From NCBI GenBank assembly GCA_032622095.1, contig CP136063.1:73449980-73513979 (forward strand): DNA of 64,000 nt, in the 5' to 3' direction. The DNA is from Siphonodentalium dalli (Eukaryota; Mollusca; Scaphopoda; Gadilida; Siphonodentaliidae). The translations under genes and the position numbers were made by a program. The notes below the pieces were generated by a model, which saw only the letters and a program-made list of their open reading frames with translations, was not told the DNA's origin and did no database searches. Of the stretch, positions 22,715 to 34,500 are shown piece after piece; position 1 is the stretch's first letter, and every line of letters begins with the position of its first letter.

Positions 22715-23505
22715 TACTAGAAGGTGACCCGACTTCGTCCGGGCTTTGACCTTGAATTGACAATTATGAAGGTCAAGGTCAGGTGGGGTCAAACACCAAC
22801 ACCCCAAAAATGGTGGAAATCGGCCCAGCGGATACCGGGAAATGGGTCCAGCGGATACCGAGATACCCTATGCATCAAATTTCGTAAACATCTGCCAGTT
22901 AAACCCGATTTGATTTCCACTCAAGTATATAAACGCGCCTCATATACACACGCTCATTAATTATCAAGTTTCAACGTAAAGATAAATTACCATCGGTGCC
23001 CGAGATATCGCCAAGACGTCTGAAACAGTCAAATGCATCGGCCGGTTAAGCGTTAACGTGATCTAACGTTATGACCTCTAACGACGTCATAGAAGTTACG
23101 CATTGTTTTTATCCCGATGGAAGATAGTACCACTTCTTGATAATTGAGGCAGATAACTAAAACGGACACATACGCATTATATATCGTTGGAAAGAGGAAA
23201 CACGAAAGATTCTCACAGTGTCATTATTATGACTGGCATTTTATTATTCGCGCTGTTTCGAATCGATTTGTAAGCACCGAACTCAAATGAAAGTCCCGTA
23301 ACACAGCGTAAAAACAGATTTGACCTCGGCACGTGAACAGTTGACATCGGATGTGAAAATCAATAGGCCTATGCCACTTCCCGACCAATAGCACCCTCAC
23401 ATGCGAAGTTTCATCGAAATCGGGTCGGCCGTTTTCGAGTTTATCGCGAACACACACACACACCACACACAGACAGATCTTCCAAAATATATAATAGACT
23501 AGCCG
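22715..23505 (+). repeat. 'cgtccgggc' repeat family, member 1
   Basis: It begins 'actagaaggtgacccgactt' plus 'cgtccgggc' and ends '(ac)n' plus 'cagacagatcttccaaaata'. Near its end it has 'gaagtttcatcgaaatcggg' and 'gccgttttcgagtttatcgc', a tail common to many invertebrate non-autonomous repeats. It abuts member 2, which shares both the head and the terminal 'cttc(c)aaaatatat'. Confidence 0.65.
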
Positions 23506-24352
23506 ATGAGCCCGACGTTGTCCGGGCTATTCAAGAACCAAATTTCAAGTCGATAGCACCACCCGTTTCCGAGATCTGGTCTGCGCGAAGCTGGCGTCGC
23601 ACGTGCTCGGCGATCCGATAAAATTCGTATCCGGGGCAAGATACATTCACATAGCAAATTTCAAGTCGATAGCTCCACCCGTTTCCGAGATCTGCGCGAA
23701 GCTGGTGGCGACCCGATAAAATTCGTATCCGGGGCAAGATACATTCACATAGCAAATTTCAAGTCGATAGCTCCACCCGTTTCCGAGATCTCGTCTGCGC
23801 ATGCTCGAAGCTGGCTTCGCACGGGCTCGGCGACCCGATAAGATTCGTATCCGGGGCAAGTTACATTCACATACCAAATTTCAAGTCGATAGCTCCACCC
23901 ATTTCCGAGATATCGTCTGCGCATGCGCGAAGCTTGTGTCGCACGGGCTCGACGATCCGATAAAATTCGTATCCGCGGCAAGATACATTCACATAGCAAA
24001 TTTCAAGTCGATAGCCCCACCCGTAAGTCGATAGCTCCACCCGTTTCCGAGATCTCGTCTGCGCGAAGCTGGCGTCGCACGGGCTCGGCGACCCGATAAA
24101 ATTCGCATCCGGGGCAAGATACATTCACATATCAAATTTCAAGTCGACAGCTCCACCCGTTTCCGAGATCTCGTCTGCGCATGCGCGAAGCGGGCGCCGC
24201 ACGGGCTCGCCAATACGACAACGTCCACCGCCTGGTCAAACTACACACACGTACCAAGTTTCGTCCCGATCGGTCGAGAATCGTAGATTTGTATCAATGA
24301 CAAACAAACATACATACAGACAGACAAACAGAGGTCTTCAAAATATATATGA
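23506..24352 (+). repeat. 'cgtccgggc' repeat family, member 2, with ~115-bp tandem units
   Basis: The head is 'actagccgatgagcccgacg' and the tail 'acagaggtcttcaaaatata'. The interior has six tandem units of about 105-125 bp marked by 'aaatttcaagtcgatag' near 23541, 23651, 23754, 23874, 23998 and 24134, plus one partial unit. Each contains 'ctccacccgtttccgagatc' and 'attcgtatccggggcaagat'. Overlapping minus-strand open frames of 74-85 codons are products of this unit, not genes. Confidence 0.8.
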
Positions 24353-24584
24353 GATATATACACAGCCAATACAGAGAAATCCCTGCGGAATCAGGGAATG
24401 GGGCATTTTTAATCAAACAAATGATAACTATATAGATTTTGTTTTAGATGAGGATTGGAAATAGAAATGCAATAAAACTACCAAAACATACCCAAGCCAG
24501 TTCACTTTGGGCATCTGTCATTCTATTGGGATATGCAGATACCGCCCCACCACGAATTTGCCGAAATTTTTAAACTATGGTTTT

Positions 24585-24896
24585 CTATAGCATGGTTTCC
24601 AAAGAGGAAGTGAGATATATATGGTGTAACGGTAGGTGTGCCAAATTCAAATCATTCCAACTTATTTGGGCTGGCTGCATTTGAATTATTTCTCTGTAAT
24701 TTCCATCGTCGGGGGTCCGGAAAAGGACTCCACAACAGGCGCATCGATTTTTACCAGCCACCGGTAGCCTCTTTATTTCTCGCGTAGGCCTGGCGAAAGG
24801 GTTGTTGAATATAGTTGAAGCGTCCGTCTCTCTCCTGGTTCTGCCACTAGACGTCCCCGGCGATGACGTCACACTGCTAGCTGGCGATGACATGCA
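24585..24896 (-). CDS. Hypothetical Ser/Thr-rich ORF with a CxxC pair
   Basis: A 102-codon minus-strand frame with a true ATG. It begins MSSPASSVTSSPGTSSG, continues with a basic FARPTREIKRLP segment, and then has CACCGVLFRTPDDGNYREI. The 5' part is CpG-rich relative to its surroundings. The low-complexity Ser/Thr/Gly start followed by a Cys pair could be a first exon of a DNA-binding protein, but no donor site or continuation was established. The product is unknown and it may be chance. Confidence 0.25.
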   Translation of the reverse strand, partial: CMSSPASSVTSSPGTSSGRTRRETDASTIFNNPFARPTREIKRLPVAGKNRCACCGVLFRTPDDGNYREIIQMQPAQISWNDLNLAHLPLHHIYLTSSLETML

Positions 24897-24899
24897 ACA

Positions 24900-25360
24900 T
24901 TAAAACGTGTGAGATTGGGGGATTGGTGATTTTCTTACATTTCATCAATCGGAAGGGGGGATCGCTATTGTTTACATAATACAAGACCCGTGTGCGTGCA
25001 TGGGTTTTGTTGGAGCCAGATATATTTTCCCGTGGCACGTTTTTTTAATATCCATTCTTAATATTTGTATTGGCAAAAATGGACAGCTTTCCTGGATAAT
25101 TCATATATACAGTCTAGTAAATTAGATTTCTGGTGTGGTATTACTATTGGTTGTATTGCGCTGGGTAGTATATACTTGCAGGATGTGCATGATATACTAC
25201 GCACTGATATTGGTAATATATATCTAACTTACCGATGCCCCTTTGTTTGTGAAACACTGTATGAGATCATCAGTGATGAAAGCTCCCGTTATAATCGCAA
25301 CTTTTTCCCATCTCAACCGACCCATTGGCCACGGGCTCTGGCAACGGATCGAAAGTGATT
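24900..25360. other. Intergenic, no feature seen
   Basis: No domain or repeat was recognised, although 25065-25358 is open for 97 codons on the plus strand with no features. Confidence 0.4.
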
Positions 25361-25362
25361 GG

Positions 25363-25610
25363 TACCATATATGGTAACTTAGGTAAGCATTGGATCAAGT
25401 CAATACTGATGGTGCCCCCCCCCCCCCCGTGATCGTCGCCACTTTCCATATTCCTACCGGCCCATTGCTACTGGTTCCGACAGGATCGAAACTTATCCGT
25501 TTTATTGTTTCGTTGGACGCCATGAATGAGTTGAGGTATTTCCCTCCCTTATTATTGACGTGCTCCGTCACTGGAGATATGAATTTGACTCGGATCATCT
25601 GCAATAAAAT
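25363..25610 (+). repeat. 250-bp dispersed repeat (family P), copy 1, with poly-C
   Basis: It runs from 'accatatatggtaacttagg' to 'gatcatctgcaataaaata' and matches 53282-53530 almost base for base, including the C-run after 'ctgatggtg'. The ends are defined by divergence of both flanks. Confidence 0.85.
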
Positions 25611-27115
25611 ACTGTTACCATCGCGCGTGATAAAATACCTTTGGCAGTTCATACTAGTTCGATATTGAAGGAATCAGCAGGCAATTTTCTGGCTTTCAGC
25701 GTACAGGCCAAGGACTTGGTCTGTACGGGAGAACTGGTCTGTCCATAAGGTCGTGCACTTATACTCCCGAAACCACATATGAAATAACAGATTGCTTTAT
25801 ATCTGTTATAGACCAGAAGTGTACCTGATGAGCTGCTGTGGCCAAACATTTTTTTATAGGACCAACTTTCGGTACAAAAATATGATTTCGGAACGGACTT
25901 AGTAAACATTTTCCAAACAATTGATTCCTTCTGTGTTATCAAGCTAGTACGATAAGTCAAAAAATAAACACTCAAAAAATAAACACTAAAATACAGTAAA
26001 TATGACATGTTTACATAGTTCCACATGTCAACACCACTTTAGAAACAGGACCCGTTAACCAACAAACCTTTTAACGTATGGATGGTTGATTGTATACCTG
26101 TATGTGGGATGGCCCACGTTTTTGTCTGCTATCACGATAACAAATTGTATGCATGGGAACTTTGAACACAATTCCAACCGATGTACCATATATATACATA
26201 ACTGTTATATACTCTACGTAAAGAGCGTTCACCATGTCATACAGCCCTATATATCAATTATCATGACAAGTGTAGGATGGACATGTTGTCGTGTGATGTG
26301 TGGATGCTTGCTGCATGTCTGGCCTTTGACCCGGGGCTGCTGTGTTGCATGATGATCTGTTTATTTATTATTTATTTTAATACGGACTTATCAAGTAAAC
26401 GAAATAACCTGTCACGATAGTGTGGATAATTCGATAATTGAAAATTTTCAGTGTTGGTATCTTTTAATAAGTATATAAATATTATGGTTTACATATTTAT
26501 ACAAAGACGGGGGCTCCGGACCCCAGAGTGTCGAGCATGTAAACACGCGCGTGTGCATGTATTTGGATAGCGTTGTTTGTTATAAATATTGCGGACTCCA
26601 ACGGTCCAGCTCCAGCCACGCATACAATCAACTCCTTGACACATAAAAGTCGCTAATACATATTTAATATAATGTCGGATAACGTTTTGTGGCCGACATT
26701 CCGTGTCTGCAGATTGTTCAGTCCGCCCGTCCGTCCGTGTTCGTCTGTTTTCCGCAAGAGATTTTTATGTCTCACCTGGATGCCATAATTTGTGTATACC
26801 GATATTTAATATTTAAAATTTGCATATATGATAGCGCGGAAATATTTAAAATGTGGGAATTTATACGCGCGATGCGATCTCGTTGGATTCAGATATAACC
26901 ACCCGATAACAACAAGGGCATAGTTATAAACTAGACTTTTACCATCACTTATTAACTATAAATTCTATAAACTAGTCTACCTGTTACTACTTTGAGGAAC
27001 TTTACTACCTGTTACTACTTTGAGGAACTTTACTACCTGTTATTATTTTTAACAAGCACACTGCCTATATGGCATTATTAATATGTATAGACTTTAACAC
27101 ATTTATTAATATAAT
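25611..27115 (+). repeat. ~1.5-kb direct duplication, copy A
   Basis: It starts 'actgttaccatcgcgcgtga' and ends 'acatttattaatataatat'. It is near-identical to 27503-29054. Copy A lacks two segments present in copy B (about 35 bp near 26248 and 36 bp near 26391) and has an extra 'tcaaaaaataaacac'. It includes a 25-bp tandem motif, 'ttactacctgttactacttt', at 26975-27045. A minus-strand frame at 26026-25649 (125 codons) is preserved in copy B (119 codons), but it has no recognised domain. Confidence 0.9.
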
Positions 27116-27502
27116 ATGTCACGTCACGGGCGGATATACGTCACACCGGAGCTCGTGAATCATGACGTTTCTCATAACATCTGCGCTTCATACTGGCAGG
27201 AATTAGGCCCGGGTAGGCTGTGCATTGTAGGCTCCTTCGCGAATAGAGGATATGTGTTCTTAAATCATTCACATGTACTGACGAATGGGAAAACTACATG
27301 GAGGTTAATACATGTGTTTATTTTCTGATTACAGGTAAACTAATGTTAATTTATACTACGTTTTGTTTTGGTTGGGTTTTTTACCGTACAAAACACGGTT
27401 TTACCTTGCGCAATTTTGTGGTTAGACCACCTATAAACTAACAACACAGTTTATAAATATATTATGTGTTCGGACAATAATACCGTCGCGATTTTACAGT
27501 GC
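27116..27502. other. Spacer between duplicated copies
   Basis: 387 bp of unique sequence, starting 'gtcacgtcacgggcgg' and ending 'gcgattttacagtgc', between copies A and B. No gene recognised. Confidence 0.6.
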
Positions 27503-29054
27503 ACTGTTACCATCGCGCGTGATAAAATACATTTGGCAGTTCATACTAGTTCGATATTGAAGGAATCAGCAGGCAATTTTCTGGCTTTCAGCGTACAGGC
27601 CAAGGACTTGGTCTGTACGGGAGAACTGGTCTGTCCATAAGGTCGTGCACTTATACTTCCGAAACCACATATGAAATAACAGATTGCTTTATATCTGTTA
27701 TAGACCAGAAGTGTACCTGATGAGCTGTTGTGGCCAAACATTTTTTTATAGAACCAACTTTCGGTACAAAAATATGATTTCGGAACGGACTTAGTAAACA
27801 TTTTCCAAACAATTGATTCCTTCTGTGTTATCAAGCTAGTACGATAAGTCAAAAAATAAACACTAAAATACAGTAAATATGACATTTTACATAGTTCCAC
27901 ATGTCAACACCACTTTAGAAACAGGACCCGTTAACCAACAAACCATTTAACGTATGGATGGTTGATTGTATACCTGTATGTGGGATGGCCCACGTTTTTG
28001 TCTGCTATCACGATAACAAATTGTATGCATGGGAACTTTGAACACAATTCCAACCGATGTACCATATATATACATAACTGTTATATACTCTACGTAAAGA
28101 GCGTTCACCATGTCTTATGTATAGGTTTGTAATTGAATTACTTACTAACAACAGCCCTATATATCAATTATCATGACAAGTGTAGGATGGACATGTTGTC
28201 GTGTGATGTGTGGATGCTTGCTGCATGTTTGGCCTTTGACCCGGGGCTGCTTTGTTGCATGAGGATTTGTTTATTTATTATTTATTTTAATACGGACTTA
28301 TGGTTGCCGATTGTCAAACAACGGGACCTCCCTTGATCAAGTAAACGAAATAACCTGTCACGATAGTGTGGATAATTCGATAATTGAAATTTTTCAGTGT
28401 TGGTATCTTTTAATAAGTATATAAATATTATGGTTTACATATTTATACAAAGACGGGGGCTCCGGACCCCAGAGTGTCAAGCATGTAAACACGTGCGTGT
28501 GCATGTATTTGGATAGCGTTGGTTGTTATAAATATTGCGGACTCCAACGCTCCAGCCACGCATACAATCAACTCCTTGACACATAAAAGTCGCTAATACA
28601 TATTTAATATAATGTCGGATAACGTTTTGTGGCCGACATTCCGTGTCTGCCGATTGTTCAGTCCGCCCGTCCGTCCGTGTTCGTCTGTTTTCCGCAAGAG
28701 ATTTTTATGTCTCGCATGGATGCCATAATTTGTGTATACCGATATTTAATATGTAAAATTTGCATATATGATAGCGCGGAAATATTTAAAATGTGGGAAT
28801 TTATACGCGCGATGCGATCTCGTTGGATTCAGATATAACCACCCGATAACAACAAGGGCATAGTTATAAACTAGACTTTTCCATCACTTATTAACTATAA
28901 ATTCTATAAACTAGTCTACCTGTTACTACTTTGAGGAACTTTACTACCTGTTACTACTTTGAGGAACTTTACTACCTGTTATTATTTTTAACAAGCACAC
29001 TGCCTATATGGCATTATTAATATGTATAGACTTTAACACATTTATTAATATAAT
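27503..29054 (+). repeat. ~1.5-kb direct duplication, copy B
   Basis: Same content as copy A with a few substitutions. It has extra segments 'ttatgtataggtttgtaatt...' (about 28114-28148) and 'tggttgccgattgtcaaaca...' (about 28301-28336). High similarity indicates a recent event. Confidence 0.9.
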
Positions 29055-29267
29055 ATACAAACAATTTATTATCTTATGTTAGTATCACATCCTAGTGTTG
29101 AGTTTCGGGGCACCCGGTTGCTTTGGACAATATACAACCCCACTACATATATGTTATTTGATATTATAAATATATATATAATTACATTACTTGGTGGCTG
29201 ACAAACCTTTGTGACATAGATACACCACAAACTGATTTATGTTGGGTACCAGATAAGAAATTAAGGT

Positions 29268-29575
29268 TTATGGCCTTGCGCCTTGCTGGTTGAAGCACCG
29301 GGGCCGCCTCCGTAGTAATATTGGACACCGGGGTCCCCTCCATAAGATTGTATACGACTTACTAATTATATCACCCGGGTCCTTCCATGAGAATACCATG
29401 CACCTTATCGGTTGAGGCACCGGGATCCAACCCGTAAGAGGGTCATACACGTTGATGACTGGGACATCGGGGTTTCCGCGTGGGAGTTCGTGCGCCTTGC
29501 TGACTGGGTCATCGAGGTCCCCTCCATTTAGTACCATGTGCCTTACTTACTGAGTCATCGGGACGGGAACTTAAA
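29268..29575. repeat. ~60-bp minisatellite
   Basis: About five diverged units contain 'gccttgctgactgggtcatc', 'gaggtcccctcc' or variants ('caccggggtcccctcc', 'catcggggtttcc'). The minus-strand frame 29537-29268 is open across the units and translates to a Pro/Asp-rich repeat, which is probably fortuitous. Confidence 0.6.
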
Positions 29576-29644
29576 TATTGCCAAGCATAGTGTTGTGTAG
29601 AGGAGACATTGCAACATATATAGCCCGTGTATTTTGTGTCCAGC

Positions 29645-30010
29645 AGTATATATCACTGAAAAACTTTACCGTGTCAAATGACACGATACGTTGTCCAGAG
29701 AAAGCGCGTCAAATGACACAGTAAACATGTCAGGCGACACACCTAACGTGTCGCCCAATCGTGTCAGTTGACACTAAACGCGTCACAGAGTTTGTCCATA
29801 GAAAGCGCGCCAGCTGTGTAAAACGACACGTTTGGGCGACACGGGTCCATATCTTGTGACACAGCAAACGTGTCATGCGACACATCTAACGTGTCGCCCA
29901 ATCGTGTCAGTTGACACACTAAACGCGTCACAGAGTTTGTCCATAGAAAGCGCGTCAGGCGTGTAAAGTGACACGTTTGGGCCGACACAGGTCCATGTCA
30001 TCTGACACAT
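29645..30010 (-). repeat. GTGTCANNTGACAC palindrome array, locus 1
   Basis: Dense short inverted repeats of the form gtgtca-nn-tgacac, with gcgtca and cgacac variants. A ~142-bp internal repeat ('taacgtgtcgcccaatcgtg' at about 29745 and 29887) carries 'gtttgtccatagaaagcgcg' between palindromes. The left end, 'atatatcactgaaaaacttt' plus 'accgtgtc', is the reverse complement of the right end of the array at 52210-53175. The two loci are therefore copies of one element family in opposite orientation. Confidence 0.85.
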
Positions 30011-30037
30011 TTGGTGCGTCGAAGAATGGATGTGGAA

Positions 30038-30075
30038 CCCAGCTGGGTGGTGGTGGGGGGGGGGTGGTGGTTGGT
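30038..30075. repeat. G-rich tract
   Basis: 'gggtggtggtggggggggg' and nearby GGT repeats, purine-skewed, potentially G-quadruplex forming. Confidence 0.7.
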
Positions 30076-30155
30076 TACATGGTGTGGGTACCCATCGATG
30101 GTTTTCAGTACAATGAGATAAGAATCTAAATCTAAATTTCTTTTATTCAGAATAA

Positions 30156-30181
30156 CATATATATATATATATATATATATA
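30156..30181. repeat. (AT)n microsatellite
   Basis: About 13 consecutive AT/TA dinucleotides at the edge of an AT-rich segment. Confidence 0.9.
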
Positions 30182-30209
30182 GGCACTAATTTAAATAGAT
30201 AAAGCGATT

Positions 30210-30325
30210 AAACTGGTGGAATGAAATAATCCATTGCGGTTAAGTGTTTTACAACATAATTCATTTGAGGCAAGGACTATTTTGTAAAACACTCAAGCAG
30301 AACAAATTATTTCACGCCACCAGTT
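30210..30325. repeat. Imperfect 116-bp inverted repeat
   Basis: 'aactggtggaatgaaataat' pairs with 'attatttcacgccaccagtt', and 'ttaagtgttttacaa' pairs with 'ttgtaaaacactcaa'. An inner loop contains 'ttcatttgaggcaaggacta'. The short hairpin size is compatible with a MITE or a small hairpin RNA locus. Confidence 0.7.
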
Positions 30326-30905
30326 CAATTGTGTGATGTTTCCATTTATAACGGGAAGATATGCCATACTTAGCCATTTAAGTATCCAAGATAATTCAAT
30401 CAAAGAGAGAATTTGAGAGACAGTTCAGATAATATTCAGCTAGATTGCCACATAATGAACAAGAATGAAAATAAATATGAATAGCACAGATGAAAACACA
30501 TAACAAGAAAGTAGAGCTATAGCACTGTGAATGAATAGCTTGAGATGTGCCAAAAACAAAATGAATAGCAACCAGCTTTTTCCAGTGATTCACATTACTC
30601 AAGTTTAAATCCATTTGGATGTCGATTTGAGCCTTAAGACAAGAAGGAAACGTCACCATTAAAAACCAAATATTTTACATGCACCATGTGTTGAAAAAAC
30701 ATGCTAATTTTATTGTTGAAAAAAAGTTCCACATCATATTTTGAAATAAAGGATCATGGGGTCTATGCCATCACAATGGCAAAAAACAACGTTACATCAA
30801 ATGTCATATGCATTTTTCCTGAAATATTTTTAAAAGGATTATGCACTTGTCGGTGTGTTAAATACCATTGTATTCTTCTAAAACAAGTTCAAATCCAAAT
30901 TGTTT

Positions 30906-31035
30906 AACCATTTCATGTTGAGAGCTGCACTGGTGAGGCATTAAAGACTCAAATGACCCTGTGCCAGAGCATTTTCTTATATATGCAAGTCTCCCATAGG
31001 GTAAACCTCACATATATTCGAGAATGCACCAAAGT
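30906..31035 (+). repeat. Family H hairpin repeat, copy
   Basis: It starts 'accatttcatgttgagagct', has 'gaggcattaaagactc', then a hairpin from 'agcattttcttatatatgca' to 'acatatattcgagaatgcac'. Same layout as 743-930. Confidence 0.65.
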
Positions 31036-31174
31036 TTGCTTGGTGAACTTATTATTTGAAAAATTCCAAAGGGAACTACCGGTACTTGTCAATGAGTATT
31101 TAGTAATTAGAATATAATATTCTGCCTTGCGACATTGAGGTACAGTAATGCTCTAATTAATCGACTCCTTAAAC

Positions 31175-31247
31175 ACAGAAGAATTATGGGTAACTTTTCA
31201 GGATTTAGTCGGAAATATGGCTTGTTGCCATTCATCAGAAAGTCTAT
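31175..31247 (+). repeat. Short repeat 'gtaacttttcaggatttagt', copy 1
   Basis: About 70 bp ('gggtaacttttcaggattta', 'ggcttgttgccattcatc') found almost unchanged at 38693-38757. It lies just outside the last exon of the minus-strand gene. Confidence 0.7.
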
Positions 31248-31287
31248 TAATTAGGGCATTACTGTAGTTTCTAGTTAGCGGCACATC

Positions 31288-31578
31288 TCAAGCAATTCTC
31301 TTTAAAAGAAAGGCAATCTTCTTTGCAGATTTATCCTTCTTGGAGCTGTCATTTATTTTCAGTAATACTCGCTGCATGAATGTCAGTGTATTCACAATTG
31401 TGCTAGGGTAGGCCATGTTGAATGTGTAGTAACAGGCCATCATCATCATAAACCCATGGAACAGATCAGTTGCTTTACATATCTCTTCGTTTTCAGCATA
31501 AACAGTGAATTCAGTTGACCAAAAGATCTCGCCATCACAATCAATGTACGTGCTGTCCCCAGCATCCCCAGGTCTATC
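31288..31578 (-). CDS. SAMD3-like gene, last coding exon (9)
   Basis: Acceptor 'ctcattccag' before 31578, phase 0, 96 codons plus TGA at 31290-31288. It begins DRPGDAGDSTYID and includes DLFHGFMMMMACYYTFNMAY and MQRVLLKI, the conserved C-terminal module of the family. It ends KKIAFLLKRIA. Confidence 0.85.
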   Translation of the reverse strand, partial: DRPGDAGDSTYIDCDGEIFWSTEFTVYAENEEICKATDLFHGFMMMMACYYTFNMAYPSTIVNTLTFMQRVLLKINDSSKKDKSAKKIAFLLKRIA

Positions 31579-34500
31579 CTGGAATGAGAAGAAGAAGTTT
31601 GGCTGCAGAACTAGAGAGGAACTGAATAATTTATATATTTCTCAATGTTTTAGTTTAAATCTTGACACTGGATCACAGTATCTGATCCAAGAAACTTTTT
31701 ATGTATGAATAATAACACAAACAGAAATATGTTACGAGTAGCATGCACTCACGATTGGTAGTGTCAACACAACCAGGACAAAAGTAAACAGAACTAAGAA
31801 CAGTGCATCGTGTCCATTGTGTAGTGAGGTTGACAAATTTCTGTGAGTTATTTCAAACCACAGTTATTATTAAGAGAGCTATGAGATATTATTTATTCAG
31901 TACAGACATGAATTATTAGTGTGGCTTTCTTAGGTTAGTACAACTTTCATGATGTATATGTAAATTGCGCAGGTAACTAGGGACGTAAACCGACCTGAAC
32001 CGACTTATTTTCAGATGTTTGATACAAAAGTTGTAAACAAATTTTTTTTCGCTCTAAAACATCTTTAAACCACTACAACAAGGCCAGTTTAAAATAAAAT
32101 TATTTTGCTGCAGATTTACCTCAGAAAAGGCATGCATGTTTTGTGCAATGTATAAATAAAATATGTAGCTTATGTTGTTGCTTAAACTGTTTATGTTCAC
32201 CGGGGATTTCGCATCTATTGGACACCGCAGCCTCACCCAATAGATGCTCAAATCCACATGGCGGACCTAAACAGTTTAAGTGATGACACTAGCTACATAA
32301 TCTATTAATATCTGTTACATGACTGAATTTGTGTGAAAGACTAGATGACCTAGATTTGCACTTTATTATACTATTACTTGAGCTACACACCTTTGAGCTA
32401 CAGATGAGAATGTAGTCAATGTTCTCTTTGAACTGTGATGGCAGGAGAACCATGGCTGCAGCACTCTCAGCAACTAAAAACACAAGACATAAAAATTCAT
32501 GAATAGAAGCATTAACCCGTTGAGGGGTGAGTGCATCATACATGACGGCCTAGCCATGGGTGAATATATTACTGCAAATCAATAGTGTAAGAATTTGCCT
32601 ATTGTGACAAATTAATGATATAGACAAGGCACGGATCAATGTAATAAAAATAATATCTATCCACATTATATCTATGAAAAGTATCATTTTATGAGATAAC
32701 AAGTTATCGCACAATAAAACAATTATAGTTATAACCTAATTATCCTAAACTATCATGTCATGCCACCCACCAACATAAGTTTTGCATCTGTGCCAACATA
32801 TTCTCATATATATGCAAGGCTTATATAAGAGCGGCCTATATACATTTACAAATGTACCTTGACCTTGTATTAAGTCAGTGCATTTTCTTATATATATGTG
32901 AGACTGCTTGTGGAAGACACGCATATACAAGAGAATGTGCCGGAACGGGAACTTTAATGCTGCACCAGCGCAGCTCCCATTATGAAAAGGTTAAAGCATA
33001 TGGTGGCTTTCGTAATGGGTCCGAAGGTTAAAATTGAATAAAAATGAACCATAAACAGAGAGAATATGGTGAAAAGTGCAAACTCTGTTCTTTTATTCAT
33101 TATGTCTATTGCCCCACAACAATACTATAAACAGTGGTTATTAAATCATCAATATCTCGTAATTGTAATAATACAAGTAATCAAGTATGTTCTCTGGTTT
33201 GTTTCGGACATAAACATTTAACACTCAAACCCACTGTGAAGGCCACTAGATATGGTTAAAAATACCCTAAGAGCTAACACTTACAGCTTCTGTCGGACTC
33301 ATGGGTTGCCGAGCTGATACTTCTTTTTCCTTCTTTGAGGTGAGCTGTCTTTGGTGGTGTATGCTTTATGATCTGGCCAGCATATACTTGCATATCAGAA
33401 AGCATATAACTTGCTAAATCGTATGTCGTTAAACGTTTGTATTCTTCTGCCAGCTGTGGATTCAAGAAAAGTGCATGTAGTTTCAGGTGTCATCAATTGT
33501 TGCAACATACAAAGTAATGGGGCAAATGCTACCGTATGTGTTCATCCCTAATTATAATTATTATACTTTGTCGTATATAAATGCTAATGATTCTGAATAT
33601 ATGACCATTTTTTATCCAGACAAATCTTCTTACAATATTTTCAAATTCATGAGATAGGACATAAATAGAATGGGCTTTATATTTTGAACATGCAAAATAT
33701 AAACCTATTGCAGACCATATTTTTAGGCATTGTGGGCGTTGCCCATTGGAACTGATTGGCCATGGAAGTTTTTACATCATTTGAGGCATGACAGTTCTGA
33801 ATTAACCCTTTCATGATGGGAGCTGTACTGGAGAAGCATTAAATATCCTTTGCCAGTCCATAGAGGTCTTGCATTTACAAGAGAATAGCTTACAATGTTA
33901 AGGTGATTATTGCTTGGCCGAAGTATTCTCTTATATAAGCATTGGCATAATGTTTTCGAAAAAAAAGGAAGCTCCAATCATGGAAGAGTTAACAATTTGA
34001 TATTGCGAAGGAAATCAACCAACCTCGTCCTCGTCAAAGAGACAAGGGTATTTCTCCTTTATTTCGGACACTCTCGGGCAGTCATCGATGATATATTTCC
34101 TTCTGTCTGGGAATGTTCTATCCATCATGATAGATATTTTGCTGAAGTTTTGCTTCCTGCGCCTGGATTCATCTTTCATCCAGCACTCCATGGTGGTGAT
34201 GGATTTGTCATCTTCACCTTCTGGTCGAGGTGGTTTAAAATTGGGGATTCCCCAGACAAGAGGACTATCTGAAACTGAAATAGAATGGCAGTTAGCAACA
34301 GAGGTAATAATTTAAAAAAATGCTGAATTTACATCCAATATTTACAAAATAAGGGTGGGGGTGTTAATTTGAATGTTTTAAATTTGTTTTTTTAAATACA
34401 CATGTAGCCATCCTCAATAAAGAGAAACCTTGGGGGAAACATAATCTTGCTATTAAAGTCTTGGTTTGAATAACTGACATCCAACATGTTATTGATACTG

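Noticed and set aside
23531-24124. Series of 74-85-codon minus-strand frames with near-identical text
   Set aside because: They are translations of the ~115-bp tandem unit of a non-coding repeat.
25649-26026. 125-codon minus-strand frame conserved in the 1.5-kb duplication
   Set aside because: Conservation is explained by the recent duplication, and no domain is recognisable; kept only as a remark.
29268-29537. 89-codon Pro/Asp-rich frame
   Set aside because: It spans a ~60-bp minisatellite; no start context or domain.
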